NCBI RefSeq assembly: GCF_001984065.1
Contig: NZ_LYVP01000016.1
Location: 1 to 64,000, forward strand
Source of the DNA: Pseudomonas sp. KK4
GTDB lineage: Bacteria; Pseudomonadota; Gammaproteobacteria; Pseudomonadales; Pseudomonadaceae
DNA length: 64,000 nucleotides
Reading direction: 5' to 3'
Part shown: positions 20,407 through 29,537 of the stretch, piece after piece
Position numbering within the stretch: the first letter of the stretch is position 1
Layout of the letters: each line of letters begins with the position of its first letter
Translations under genes and position numbers: made by a program
The notes under the pieces: generated by a model
Seen by the model: only the letters and a program-made list of their open reading frames with translations
Told to the model about the DNA's origin: nothing
Databases searched by the model: none

Positions 20407-21729
20407 ATGCCCCTCAGTCTTTCCCGTCGTTGGCACCTTCGCCAACTGATCGCTGCCTCCAGCCTCATTTTGCTAGTCGCCTGCGCGGAAAAACCGACCG
20501 CCGCCGACGCACAGCCGCTTCAGACACTGCCTGTCGCCACCGCCCCAGCCGTCGTCGCCCCCGTGGTACCGAGCGGCGAAAACCTCGACATCCAGCCGAC
20601 CCAGACCTTCGCCGAATGGCAGGCGGGATTCCGCAAGGATGCCCTGGCCGCCGGTATTCGTGCCGACCTGTTCGATCGCGCTTTCGCCAACGTCAGCTTC
20701 GACCCGAGCGTGATCCGTGCCGACCGCAGCCAGCCGGAGTTTTCCCGCCCGGTGTGGGAATACCTCGACGGCGCCCTGTCGCCGTTGCGGGTGCGTAAAG
20801 GCCAGGCCTTGGTCAGCCAGTACGATGGCATTTTGCAGAGCATCGAACAGCGCTACGGCGTTGACCGCCAGGCATTGGTCGCGGTGTGGGGCATGGAAAG
20901 CAACTTCGGCCAGTTCCAGGGCAGCAAGTCTGTGATCAACTCACTGGCGACCCTGGCTTATGAAGGCCGTCGTCCAGGGTTTGCCCATGCGCAATTGATC
21001 GCCGCGCTGCAAATCCTGCAGCAGGGCGATATCGAACCCGAGAAGATGCTCGGTTCCTGGGCCGGCGCCATGGGCCAGACCCAATTCATTCCCACCACCT
21101 ACAACACCCACGCTGTCGACTTCGATGGCGACGGTCGCCGCGATATCTGGGGCAGCGCCACCGATGCCCTGGCCTCGACCGCGCACTACCTGCAAAGCTC
21201 CGGTTGGCAGAAAGGCCAGCCGTGGGGCTTTGAAGTGCAACTGCCGGGCAATTTCAACTACGTGCTGGCCGATGGCACGATTCGCAAGAGCGTCGCCGAA
21301 TGGCGGCAATTGGGTGTAGTGCTGCCCAATGGCGGCCAGGTTCCGGCAGGCTCGGAACAGTTGTCCGCGGCATTGCTGCTGCCGGCGGGTTATCGTGGCC
21401 CGGCGTTCCTGGTGCTGGATAACTTCCGGGCAATTCTCAAGTACAACAATTCGTCGTCTTACGCGTTGGCGGTCGGCTTGTTGTCGCAGCGCTTCGATGG
21501 TGGGGGCCTGATCAGTGGCACCTGGCCGAAAGATGATTTGCCCCTGAGCCGCACCGAGCGCATCGAACTACAGAATCTGCTGAGCGCGCAAAATTATGAC
21601 GCGGGCACTGCAGACGGCATTATCGGTGCCAATACCCGCAAGGCTATTCGCAGTGCGCAGCAGTCGCTTGGCTGGCCGGCGGATGGGTATCCGACGCACA
21701 AGTTGCTGGAAGGTTTGCGTAACAGATAG
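20407..21729 (+). CDS. sltB3: Lytic murein transglycosylase SltB3 (MltB family, PG-binding)
   Basis: A 440-residue lipoprotein (lipobox LLVAC) with an MltB-type lytic transglycosylase domain, catalytic E164 in VAVWGMESNFGQ, and GAMGQTQFIPTTY and VDFDGDGRRDIW motifs, followed by a C-terminal peptidoglycan-binding-1 domain (about 375-440). It cleaves glycan strands to 1,6-anhydromuropeptides in the periplasm. The start at 20407 gives a direct signal peptide; the in-frame ATG at 20365 would add 14 unneeded residues. It matches PA3992 (SltB3) in position and architecture. A REPIN follows. Confidence 0.9.
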   Translation: MPLSLSRRWHLRQLIAASSLILLVACAEKPTAADAQPLQTLPVATAPAVVAPVVPSGENLDIQPTQTFAEWQAGFRKDALAAGIRADLFDRAFANVSFDPSVIRADRSQPEFSRPVWEYLDGALSPLRVRKGQALVSQYDGILQSIEQRYGVDRQALVAVWGMESNFGQFQGSKSVINSLATLAYEGRRPGFAHAQLIAALQILQQGDIEPEKMLGSWAGAMGQTQFIPTTYNTHAVDFDGDGRRDIWGSATDALASTAHYLQSSGWQKGQPWGFEVQLPGNFNYVLADGTIRKSVAEWRQLGVVLPNGGQVPAGSEQLSAALLLPAGYRGPAFLVLDNFRAILKYNNSSSYALAVGLLSQRFDGGGLISGTWPKDDLPLSRTERIELQNLLSAQNYDAGTADGIIGANTRKAIRSAQQSLGWPADGYPTHKLLEGLRNR

Positions 21730-21752
21730 TCAGCCGTAAAGCTGACACCGCT

Positions 21753-21837
21753 TTCGCGAGCAAGCCCGCTCCCACAGGTTTGACCGAGTTCATTCATGAA
21801 AATACGGTCGAAGGTGGGAGCGGGCTTGCTCGCGAAG
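21753..21837. repeat. REPIN, family A
   Basis: TTCGCGAGCAAGCCCGCTCC... and the inverted GGAGCGGGCTTGCTCGCGAA are separated by about 40 bases of unrelated sequence. It lies between the convergent sltB3 and LD-carboxypeptidase genes. Confidence 0.9.
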
Positions 21838-21860
21838 ACTGACTGTCTGGTGCCGACTCG

Positions 21861-22811
21861 TTATGGCTTGACCACCACATCCTGCTCCAATACCAATTCC
21901 TTTTTCCCCGCATCCAACCTCACCAGCGCGCCCATCGGCAGTGTCAGGTTCGGGTCACAATGCCCGCTGCGCCATCCGGACAACACCGGAATTCGCAAAG
22001 GCTCGAAGGTCTGCTTGATCAGTCGATCCAGCGCAGCAGCCTCCACTCCCGCCACATCGCCCACCAATACCCCACGCAGCTTGCCCAGGGTGCCAGCCAG
22101 ACGCAGATGGGTGAGCAACCGGTCAATGCGGTACAACGGCTCGTTGATGTCCTCGATAAACAGAATGACACCCTCGGCATCAATTTCGTAAGGCGTGCCC
22201 ATGGTGGCGGCAATCATCGACAGATTGCCCCCCAGCAAGCGTCCGTGGGAAACGCCCGGCTCGATGGTCGTCAACGGATACGCCACCGGATGCGTCAGCA
22301 CGCTGCCCGCCTTGACCTGCCCACGCAGCATGTTGAAGAACGACGACTCGGTGGGCTTTTGCCTGTCGCCGAGCAAATCCGCATTGAGCAGCGGGCCATG
22401 AAACGTCACGAATCCCGCATAACGGCTAATCGCCAGATGCAGCGCCGTGATATCGCTGTAGCCCACGAACGGCTTGGCGTTTTTGCGCAACAGTTCGAAA
22501 TCGATGCGATCGAGCAATCTCGGTGTACCGTAACCGCCGCGCAGGCAAATGATCGCATCGACCTCTCTGTCGGCGAACGCGGCGTGCAGATCATTCAGGC
22601 GTATGTCATCGCTGCCGGCCAGGTAACCGTCCTTCTGGTAGACACCAGGAAAAATCTTCAGCGAATAGCCACGGGCGCGCATCCATTGCACGGCTTTATC
22701 GGTATCCAGCGGCGCGGGACCTGCTGGCGCAATGACGCCGATCCTTCCTTCGAGGGGCAAAGCCGAAACCGGGACGTGCGGACAAAGGATGGGGCTTGGT
22801 CGAACGGTCAT
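21861..22811 (-). CDS. ldcA: LD-carboxypeptidase (S66, LdcA family)
   Basis: A 316-residue serine peptidase of family S66 that removes the terminal D-alanine from muramyl tetrapeptides during murein recycling in the cytoplasm. The catalytic triad can be read as S119 (GYSDIT), E220 (LFIEDINE) and H284 (SGHCDPN), all conserved. No signal peptide. CAGGGAG eight bases before the ATG at 22811 is a good Shine-Dalgarno. P. aeruginosa LdcA (PA5198) lies elsewhere, so this is the family by sequence rather than by locus. Confidence 0.9.
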   Translation of the reverse strand: MTVRPSPILCPHVPVSALPLEGRIGVIAPAGPAPLDTDKAVQWMRARGYSLKIFPGVYQKDGYLAGSDDIRLNDLHAAFADREVDAIICLRGGYGTPRLLDRIDFELLRKNAKPFVGYSDITALHLAISRYAGFVTFHGPLLNADLLGDRQKPTESSFFNMLRGQVKAGSVLTHPVAYPLTTIEPGVSHGRLLGGNLSMIAATMGTPYEIDAEGVILFIEDINEPLYRIDRLLTHLRLAGTLGKLRGVLVGDVAGVEAAALDRLIKQTFEPLRIPVLSGWRSGHCDPNLTLPMGALVRLDAGKKELVLEQDVVVKP

Positions 22812-22927
22812 CCATGAATCTCCCTGGGTGAAATCTTCAACACACAGTAGTCAGGTACGCGAGCAAACAGAAGAGGGTTCGTCGCCTCCGGACTGCGGGA
22901 AAACGCTGCCATCGCCGTGGGCAAGGC

Positions 22928-22963
22928 AAAAAAACGCCCGCAAGGCGCAAGGCTTTGCGGGCG
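22928..22963 (-). terminator. Rho-independent terminator of the lipA unit
   Basis: On the minus strand CGCCCGCAA (22963-22955) pairs with TTGCGGGCG (22943-22935), with a further inner pairing, and a run of seven T follows. It lies 22 bases after the lipA stop. Confidence 0.9.
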
Positions 22964-22984
22964 CGTCTTCAGGCTGTCAGTGGA

Positions 22985-24007
22985 TCAGGACGACATCAGC
23001 TCGGCCTTGACCAGCTTGGCCTGCTCGTCGGCATGGTACGAGGAACGGACCAGAGGGCCGGACGCGACGTTCTTGAAGCCCATTTTGTAACCTTCCTCGG
23101 CGAACCAGGCGAACGTGTCCGGGTGCACGAAGCGCTGAACCGGCAAGTGGCTACGGGACGGTTGCAGGTACTGGCCCAGGGTCAGCATGTCGATGTCGTG
23201 TTCGCGCATGCGCTTCATGACTTCGATGACTTCTTCGTCGGTTTCGCCCAGGCCCAGCATCAGGCCGGATTTGGTCGGAATGTGCGGCATCATCTGCTTG
23301 AAGCGTTGCAGCAGGGTCAGCGACCACTGGTAGTCCGAACCCGGACGCGCAGCCTTGTACAGGCGCGGCACGGTTTCCAGGTTGTGGTTGAACACATCCG
23401 GCGGCTCGGCGGCAGTGATTTGCAGCGCGATGTCCATGCGGCCACGGTAATCCGGAACCAGGGTTTCGAGCTGTACGTTTGGCGACAATTTGCGGATTTC
23501 ACGGATGCAGTCGGCGAAGTGCTGGGCACCACCGTCGCGCAGGTCGTCGCGGTCCACCGAGGTGATCACCACGTACTTGAGTTTCAGGTCGGCAATGGCG
23601 ATGGCCAGGCTTTGCGGCTCATTGACGTCCAGTGGCTTCGGACGACCGTGGCCAACGTCGCAGAACGGGCAGCGACGGGTGCAGATGTCGCCCATGATCA
23701 TGAAGGTCGCGGTGCCGCCCGAGAAGCATTCGCCGAGGTTCGGGCAGGACGCCTCTTCGCAGACGCTGTGCAGCTTGTGTTTGCGCAGCAGGGCCTTGAT
23801 GCGGTCGACTTCCGGGGAAACCGGAATGCGCACGCGAATCCAGTCAGGCTTTTTCGGCAGTTCCGTGGTCGGAATGATCTTTACCGGGATGCGTGCAACC
23901 TTCTCGGCGCCGCGCAGCTTGACGCCGGCTTCAACCTTGGCACGCGGGGCCGGACGCTCGGAGACATCAAGCGTCGGGATCATGGTTTGCACTGCATCAG
24001 TAGTCAT
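22985..24007 (-). CDS. lipA: Lipoyl synthase LipA
   Basis: A 340-residue radical-SAM enzyme that inserts two sulfurs into protein-bound octanoate. Cluster ligands are C83, C88, C94 (auxiliary cluster, [12 protein letters not shown]) and C109, C113, C116 (ICTRRCPFC). The ATG at 24007 is one base from the lipB stop; the longer frame to 24085 runs inside lipB. It follows lipB, which supplies its substrate, and ends in a strong terminator. Confidence 0.97.
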   Translation of the reverse strand: MTTDAVQTMIPTLDVSERPAPRAKVEAGVKLRGAEKVARIPVKIIPTTELPKKPDWIRVRIPVSPEVDRIKALLRKHKLHSVCEEASCPNLGECFSGGTATFMIMGDICTRRCPFCDVGHGRPKPLDVNEPQSLAIAIADLKLKYVVITSVDRDDLRDGGAQHFADCIREIRKLSPNVQLETLVPDYRGRMDIALQITAAEPPDVFNHNLETVPRLYKAARPGSDYQWSLTLLQRFKQMMPHIPTKSGLMLGLGETDEEVIEVMKRMREHDIDMLTLGQYLQPSRSHLPVQRFVHPDTFAWFAEEGYKMGFKNVASGPLVRSSYHADEQAKLVKAELMSS

Positions 24008-24008
24008 A

Positions 24009-24656
24009 TCAGTCGATTCCGCCCGTGAGGGTCGTCTGCTCAGCATAGTCGAGGTGTTTGACGAGCTGCGCGCGCAGCCGGGCACTTACCTCGGCAAATT
24101 CAATCGATCCTGCGTGCTCGCTCAGCTGGGTCATCGCCAGCCCGGCATAGCCGCAGGGATTAATCCGTCGAAACGGTTCCAGGTCCATGTCCACGTTCAG
24201 GGCCAGGCCGTGAAAGGAACAGCCGTGGCGGATGCGCAACCCCAGGGAAGCGATCTTCGCGCCATCGACGTAGACACCCGGTGCATCGGGCTTGGCCGCC
24301 GCGGTCACGCCGTAGCTGGCGAGCAGCTCGATCAGGCATGACTCCATGCGGGTCACCAGATCACGTACGCCGAAACCCAGCTTGCGTACGTCCAGCAACA
24401 GGTAGACCACCAGTTGTCCGGGACCGTGGTAGGTCACCTGACCACCGCGATCGACCTGCACCACCGGGATATCCCCCGGCAGCAACAGGTGCTCGGCCTT
24501 GCCGGCCTGGCCCTGGGTGAAGACCGGTGGGTGTTCGACCAGCCAGACCTCGTCGGCGGCATCGCTGCCGCGTTCGTTGGTGAAGCGCTGCATGGCGTGC
24601 CAGACAGGCTCGTAAGCCATCCGGCCGAGCTCGCGAAAGCCCAACGTACCGGACAT
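24009..24656 (-). CDS. lipB: Octanoyl-ACP:protein octanoyltransferase LipB
   Basis: A 215-residue transferase that moves octanoate from ACP to lipoyl domains. Catalytic residues are K134 ([10 protein letters not shown]) and C168 (INPCG); [14 protein letters not shown] near 71 is the family signature. The ATG at 24656 overlaps the stop of ybeD in TGATG, so the two are translationally coupled; a GTG one codon earlier is possible. It is followed after 1 base by lipA. Confidence 0.96.
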   Translation of the reverse strand: MSGTLGFRELGRMAYEPVWHAMQRFTNERGSDAADEVWLVEHPPVFTQGQAGKAEHLLLPGDIPVVQVDRGGQVTYHGPGQLVVYLLLDVRKLGFGVRDLVTRMESCLIELLASYGVTAAAKPDAPGVYVDGAKIASLGLRIRHGCSFHGLALNVDMDLEPFRRINPCGYAGLAMTQLSEHAGSIEFAEVSARLRAQLVKHLDYAEQTTLTGGID

Positions 24657-24931
24657 CACAGCACCATGTGCACGAAGCCGGTAGCCCGCAGTTCGCTGTT
24701 GATGTTGTACAGCTGGTCCTGGTCGGTGGCGACGATGTGCAACTGAATCGTGGTGTACTTGCCGTTGCTGCTTTGACGCTCGTCCACACGCTCATCGTTG
24801 ATCTTGGCGTGTTTGCGGACGATGTCGATGATCTTGTCCTTGTTGCCCACACCCGTATCGCTGATCACCTTAACCGGATAATCATTGGCAGGGAATTCGA
24901 TCTTAGGCGCCTTTACTTCGGTATCGGTCAT
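24656..24931 (-). CDS. ybeD: DUF493 (YbeD) protein
   Basis: A 91-residue alpha-beta protein of the ACT-like DUF493 family, a small cytoplasmic protein almost always found between dacA-type carboxypeptidase genes and lipB. The core [14 protein letters not shown] and the C-terminal [14 protein letters not shown] are typical. Function not established. Its stop overlaps the lipB start by one base. Confidence 0.93.
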   Translation of the reverse strand: MTDTEVKAPKIEFPANDYPVKVISDTGVGNKDKIIDIVRKHAKINDERVDERQSSNGKYTTIQLHIVATDQDQLYNINSELRATGFVHMVL

Positions 24932-25015
24932 GGCGTAACGGCCTCGTAAGCGTAAGCCGTGGCGACGGGCACAGCCCCACGCTGGATCAGCGCGGGGCCA
25001 TGCAGGTGCACACTA

Positions 25016-26173
25016 TCAGTTGAACAAGCCGTAGAAGAATAGACGGATGCTATCCCACATGCGACGGAAGATACCACCCTCTTCGACGCCGTCCAGAGCG
25101 ATCAGATCGGCGCTGTGCACCACTTTGTCGTCCAGTTTGACTTCGACTTTACCGATCACGTCGCCCTTGGCGATTGGCGCAACCAGTTGCGGGTTCATGG
25201 TCATGCTGGCGGCGAGCTTTTTCAGCTGGCCCTTCGGTAGGGTCATGGTCAGGTCTTCAGCCAGACCGGCCTTGACCTGGTTGGTGGCGCCCTTCCAGAC
25301 AGGGGCCTGAGCCAGCTCGGCACCTTTCTGATAGAAGGTCTGGGTTTCGAAGAAGCGGAAGCCGTAGGTCAGCAGTTTCTGGGTTTCAGCGGCACGGGCC
25401 ACTTCGCTGCTGGTGCCGAACACCACGGCGATCAGGCGCATGCCGTCACGTACCGCCGAAGACACCATGCAGTAACCGGCTTCGTCGGTGTGGCCGGTTT
25501 TCAGACCGTCGACGGTCTTGTCACGCCACAGCAGCAGGTTACGGTTCGGTTGCTTGATGCCGTTCCAGAAGAACTCTTTCTGCGAGTAGATCGCATAGTG
25601 AGCCGGGTCTTCGTGGATGATCGCGCGAGCCAGCACCGCCATGTCGTGAGCCGACGAGTAGTGCTCTGGGTTCGGCAGACCGGTCGGGTTCATGAAGTGG
25701 GTGTTGGTCATGCCCAGGTCGGCGACCGTCTTGTTCATCAGGTCGGCGAACGCGTCTTCGCTGCCGGCGATGTGCTCGGACAGCGCCACGCTGGCGTCGT
25801 TGCCCGACTGGATGATGATGCCGTGCAGCAGGTCGCTGACCGTCACCTGGGAGCCAACCTTGATGAACATCCGCGAACCGCCGGTACGCCAGGCGTTTTC
25901 GCTGACGGTCACCGGATCGTTCTCGCCGATCTGGCCACGACGGATTTCCAGGGTCGCGATGTACGCGGTCATCAGCTTGGTCAGGCTGGCTGGAGGCAGG
26001 CGCTGATCACCATTGTTTTCGACCAGCACGTTGCCGCTGCTGGCGTCCATGAGCACATAGGCCTTGGCGGCCAGTTGCGGTGGCGACGGCATCATCTCGA
26101 CCGCGAACGCGGCAGGTGAGAGGAGCAGCGGGACTAGAAGGCACAGGCGTTTGGCAAAGGTGGTGATGTTCAT
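25016..26173 (-). CDS. dacC: D-alanyl-D-alanine carboxypeptidase (PBP5/6 type) DacC
   Basis: A 385-residue periplasmic low-molecular-weight PBP that trims pentapeptides to tetrapeptides. Signal peptide 1-24; active-site motifs S63-x-x-K66 (SLTK), S123-G-N125 and K225-T-G. The C-terminal beta domain is followed by an amphipathic helix (RRMWDSIRLFFYGLF) that anchors it to the inner membrane. The ATG at 26173 gives the signal peptide; the frame to 26215 is not needed. It corresponds to PA3999 and sits with other elongation genes. Confidence 0.96.
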   Translation of the reverse strand: MNITTFAKRLCLLVPLLLSPAAFAVEMMPSPPQLAAKAYVLMDASSGNVLVENNGDQRLPPASLTKLMTAYIATLEIRRGQIGENDPVTVSENAWRTGGSRMFIKVGSQVTVSDLLHGIIIQSGNDASVALSEHIAGSEDAFADLMNKTVADLGMTNTHFMNPTGLPNPEHYSSAHDMAVLARAIIHEDPAHYAIYSQKEFFWNGIKQPNRNLLLWRDKTVDGLKTGHTDEAGYCMVSSAVRDGMRLIAVVFGTSSEVARAAETQKLLTYGFRFFETQTFYQKGAELAQAPVWKGATNQVKAGLAEDLTMTLPKGQLKKLAASMTMNPQLVAPIAKGDVIGKVEVKLDDKVVHSADLIALDGVEEGGIFRRMWDSIRLFFYGLFN

Positions 26174-26356
26174 CCGTCTCTCGAAATCGCTAATGGAAAC
26201 TTGCCCAGCGGGCAAAACTATTCAAATGGCCTTCTAACGGGCCATCGCGTGTTCAGTTGCTCACTCAAGTCACCCTTGCCGGGTTTTTGTTTTTCGACGA
26301 GCCAACAACCTGGTTCACCCCCGACTGCGAGTGAACCGTCAATCAAGTCCTACGTA

Positions 26357-27352
26357 TTACTCCGTGACCACACTCGGCGAACCGAGATTGGCCATGCGTA
26401 CACTGTTCTGCACTTGCTGGATCTCACCCGGCGAACCGATCGGCCCCAGGCGCACCCGATGCAGAGTCTGCTGGTTGCGCACGATCGAGCTGATGAACAC
26501 CGGAGCGCTCACCATCCCGCTGAGCTTGGACCTCAGGAGTTCTGCAGCGTCCGGGTTGGCGAACGCGCCCACCTGCAGAAACTGGCCAGAGGCTGGTGCA
26601 GAAGCGTTTTTTTTTGCGTCAGCCAGTTGGACTGGCACAACGGCGGCGGCGTGTTGCTGCGGCGGTGGCGTCCATTGCTCGACGGTACCGGCCGAAGCCG
26701 TGACAACCGGCGCGCTATTCTGCGCGACTTGCGGCTCGTTGAGCATTAAAGGCGCCGGACGGCCCTTGGCGGCCCACCATTGCTGCGGATCGATGCCTTC
26801 GACCTTGACCCTGGCGGTGCCGATTTCGGCATAACCGAGCTTCTTGGCGGCCGCGTAGGACAAATCGATGATCCGGTCCGAGTAAAAAGGCCCGCGATCG
26901 TTGACGCGAAGGATGACGCTCTTGTTGTTGTCCAGGTTGGTGACCCGGACATAACTCGGCAGCGGCAAGGTCTTGTGCGCGGCACTCATCCCGTACAGGT
27001 CATAGACCTCGCCATTGGCGGTGTTCTGGCCATGGAACTTGGTGCCATACCAGGAGGCCGTACCCGAGGCCACATAGGTCTTGGATTCCTGCAACGGGAA
27101 ATAGGTCTTGCCCAGCACGGTGTAGGGGTTGGCCTTGTACGGGCCGCTGTGCAGGGTCGGCGTGGCATCCGGAATGCGCGACACGTCGACGTCCCACCAG
27201 GGCGCGCCATCCTTGTGGGCGCGGTTGATGTCCAGCCCCGGCGCAGAGCGCACGGCGGTGGAGGATTTCTGCGTCGGCGAACGGCTGGTCGAACAACTGG
27301 CGACCAGCACTGCCAACGCGGCAAATGCCATCAGCTTCAGGGGTTTATTCAT
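26357..27352 (-). CDS. rlpA: Septal-ring lytic transglycosylase RlpA
   Basis: A 331-residue lipoprotein (lipobox LVASC, C20) with a double-psi beta-barrel domain (about 95-190, TASWYGTKFHGQNTANGE and VNDRGPF) and a C-terminal SPOR domain (about 250-331). RlpA in P. aeruginosa is a lytic transglycosylase specific for denuded glycans, targeted to septa by SPOR. Two starts are possible, 27352 (MNKPLK) and 27367 (MRALPM, overlapping the sltB1 stop); the first gives the cleaner signal peptide. A proline/glutamine-rich linker joins the domains. Confidence 0.93.
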   Translation of the reverse strand: MNKPLKLMAFAALAVLVASCSTSRSPTQKSSTAVRSAPGLDINRAHKDGAPWWDVDVSRIPDATPTLHSGPYKANPYTVLGKTYFPLQESKTYVASGTASWYGTKFHGQNTANGEVYDLYGMSAAHKTLPLPSYVRVTNLDNNKSVILRVNDRGPFYSDRIIDLSYAAAKKLGYAEIGTARVKVEGIDPQQWWAAKGRPAPLMLNEPQVAQNSAPVVTASAGTVEQWTPPPQQHAAAVVPVQLADAKKNASAPASGQFLQVGAFANPDAAELLRSKLSGMVSAPVFISSIVRNQQTLHRVRLGPIGSPGEIQQVQNSVRMANLGSPSVVTE

Positions 27353-27366
27353 AGGCAATGCCCGCA

Positions 27367-28377
27367 TTACTTGACGCCCCGTGCTTGGACCAGCTGTTCA
27401 GACAGTTGATGTACGGCCATGGCGTACATCACGCTGCGGTTATAACGCGTGATCGCATAAAAATTCTTCAGGCCCATCCAGTACTCGGGGCCATTGTCGC
27501 CTTCCAGCCGGAAAGCGGTAACCGGCATATCATCGCGCAGCGCATCATGACTTGACCAGCCCAAGGCCCGCAACTCTCCAACGGTTTTAGTCGGCTCGAT
27601 ACCGGCGGTCAAACCCTCGTCGATCTGATCGCCGCGCACATCGGCCCGGCTGACCACCGGCTCGCCGGCGGCCCAGCCGTGACGCTTGAAATAACTGGCG
27701 ACACTGCCGATGGCGTCGTCCGGGTTGTTCCAGATATTGATGTGGCCGTCGCCGTCGAAATCCACCGCATAGGCGCGAAAGCTGCTGGGCATGAATTGCG
27801 GCAGGCCCATGGCCCCGGCGTAGGACCCCTTCAAGGTCAGGGGGTCGACCTGCTCTTCCCGGGCCAGCAACAGGAACTCACGCAGTTCCTTGCGGAAAAA
27901 TTCGGCACGGGGAGGATAGTCGAAACCCAGGGTCGACAATGCATCGATCACGCGGAAATTGCCGGTATTGCGACCGAAAAAGGTCTCGACGCCAATAATC
28001 GCCACAATGACTTGCGCCGGAACGCCGTATTCCTGCTCGGCCCGGGCCAGTGCTGCCTCGTGCTGACGCCAGAAGTCCACACCACGGGCAATGCGCGCGT
28101 CGGTGATGAACATCGGCCGATACTCATTCCACTGCTTGACCCGTTCGGCGGGTTTGGAAATCGCATCCAGGATCGACTGCTTGCGTTCGGCTTCGCGGAA
28201 CACGCCCATCAACTGTTCGCCGGCAAAACCGTAGTCGCGGGTCATTTCACCGACGAACTCGGCCACTTGGGGTGAGCCGTCGTAATCGCCGGCCAACGCT
28301 TCCTGCGCGGTGCCAAGGATGCTTACCAGGCCGACCCACGGCGCATTTCGAGTCGCCCAGCCACGCATTACTTGCAT
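27367..28377 (-). CDS. sltB1: Lytic murein transglycosylase SltB1 (MltB family)
   Basis: A 336-residue periplasmic lytic transglycosylase. The catalytic glutamate is E131 in AIIGVETFFGRNTG; GAMGLPQFMPSSFR and VDFDGDGHINIW are the MltB signatures. There is an N-terminal hydrophobic segment but no lipobox, in keeping with the soluble SltB1 (PA4001). Start at 28377 with GAAGAG upstream; 28413 lies within rodA. Unlike SltB3 it has no PG-binding domain. Confidence 0.93.
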   Translation of the reverse strand: MQVMRGWATRNAPWVGLVSILGTAQEALAGDYDGSPQVAEFVGEMTRDYGFAGEQLMGVFREAERKQSILDAISKPAERVKQWNEYRPMFITDARIARGVDFWRQHEAALARAEQEYGVPAQVIVAIIGVETFFGRNTGNFRVIDALSTLGFDYPPRAEFFRKELREFLLLAREEQVDPLTLKGSYAGAMGLPQFMPSSFRAYAVDFDGDGHINIWNNPDDAIGSVASYFKRHGWAAGEPVVSRADVRGDQIDEGLTAGIEPTKTVGELRALGWSSHDALRDDMPVTAFRLEGDNGPEYWMGLKNFYAITRYNRSVMYAMAVHQLSEQLVQARGVK

Positions 28378-28394
28378 TGAACTCTTCACCTTAT

Positions 28395-29537
28395 TCAAAC
28401 CTGCGCGATCCACTTGCGATGGGTATGGATCGACATCAAAACCCCAAACGCTGACAGCAGCGTCACCAGCGAAGTTCCTCCGTAACTAATGAACGGCAAC
28501 GGTACCCCCACCACTGGCAACAGGCCACTGACCATACCGATGTTGACGAAAACATAGACAAAGAACGTCATGGTCAGCGCACCGGCCAGCAACTTGCCGA
28601 ACAGGGTCTGGGCCTGGGCGGTAATCACCAGGCCACGACCGATCAGCAACAGATAGATCAGCAACAGCGCGCAGATACCCACCAGGCCGAACTCTTCACC
28701 CAGCACCGCAATGATGAAGTCGGTGTGGCTTTCCGGGAGGAAGTCCAGGTGCGACTGGGTACCCAGCAGCCAGCCCTTGCCAAATACGCCGCCGGAACCG
28801 ATGGCTGCCTTGGACTGAATGATGTTCCAGCCAGTGCCAAGCGGATCGCTTTCCGGGTCGAGGAAGGTCAGGATCCGCTGCTTCTGGTAGTCGTGCATGA
28901 TGAAGAACCACATGGCGATGGCCACGGGCACGGTGGCAGCCAGTACGCTGAGAATCCAGCGCCAGCGCAGGCCACCCATGAACAGCACGAACGCACCCCC
29001 GGCCAGGATCAGCAGGGAGGTGCCGAGGTCGGGTTGGCGCACGATCAGGATGAAGGGCACACCAATCAGCATCAGACTGATCCCCACATGCTTGAGCTGC
29101 GGCGGCAAGGTGCGCTTGGACAAATACCAGGCGATGGTCGCCGGCATCAGGATCTTCATGAATTCCGATGGCTGGAAGCGCACGACCCCGGGAATATTGA
29201 TCCAGCGCGTGGCCCCCATGGCGTTGTGGCCCATGACATCCACCACCACCAGCAACAGCACACCGATCACATAGCCGACCGGTACCCAACGGGCCATGAA
29301 GCGCGGCTCGAACTGAGCGATGACGATCATCGAAACCAGGCCGATGCCGAACGATGTGGCCTGTTTGGCCAGCAAGTCCCAGCTCTTGCCACTGGCCGAA
29401 TAGAGAACGAACAGGCTGCCGGCGGCCAGGGTCAGCAGCAAAACCAGTAACACACCATCGATGTGCATGCGTTGCAGCAGCGTCGCGCGACGCCGCATCA
29501 CATCCTCACTGGAGAGCATGCGATCAAAATTATTCAT
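28395..29537 (-). CDS. rodA: SEDS peptidoglycan glycosyltransferase RodA
   Basis: A 380-residue polytopic inner-membrane protein with about ten helices. RodA polymerises glycan from lipid II during rod elongation, paired with PBP2. Typical sequences are MGHNAMGATRWINIPGVVRFQPSEFMK (split here: GATRWINI and QPSEFMKI) and GVPLPFISYGGTS near the C-terminus. The start overlaps the mrdA stop by 8 bases, so the polymerase and its transpeptidase are coupled. Confidence 0.97.
   Translation of the reverse strand: MNNFDRMLSSEDVMRRRATLLQRMHIDGVLLVLLLTLAAGSLFVLYSASGKSWDLLAKQATSFGIGLVSMIVIAQFEPRFMARWVPVGYVIGVLLLVVVDVMGHNAMGATRWINIPGVVRFQPSEFMKILMPATIAWYLSKRTLPPQLKHVGISLMLIGVPFILIVRQPDLGTSLLILAGGAFVLFMGGLRWRWILSVLAATVPVAIAMWFFIMHDYQKQRILTFLDPESDPLGTGWNIIQSKAAIGSGGVFGKGWLLGTQSHLDFLPESHTDFIIAVLGEEFGLVGICALLLIYLLLIGRGLVITAQAQTLFGKLLAGALTMTFFVYVFVNIGMVSGLLPVVGVPLPFISYGGTSLVTLLSAFGVLMSIHTHRKWIAQV

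Noticed and set aside
26312..26337. GGTTCAC-N12-GTGAACC hairpin after rlpA as a terminator
   Set aside because: The stem is only seven pairs with a long loop and no T tract on the minus strand, and dacC lies just downstream, so readthrough is likely.
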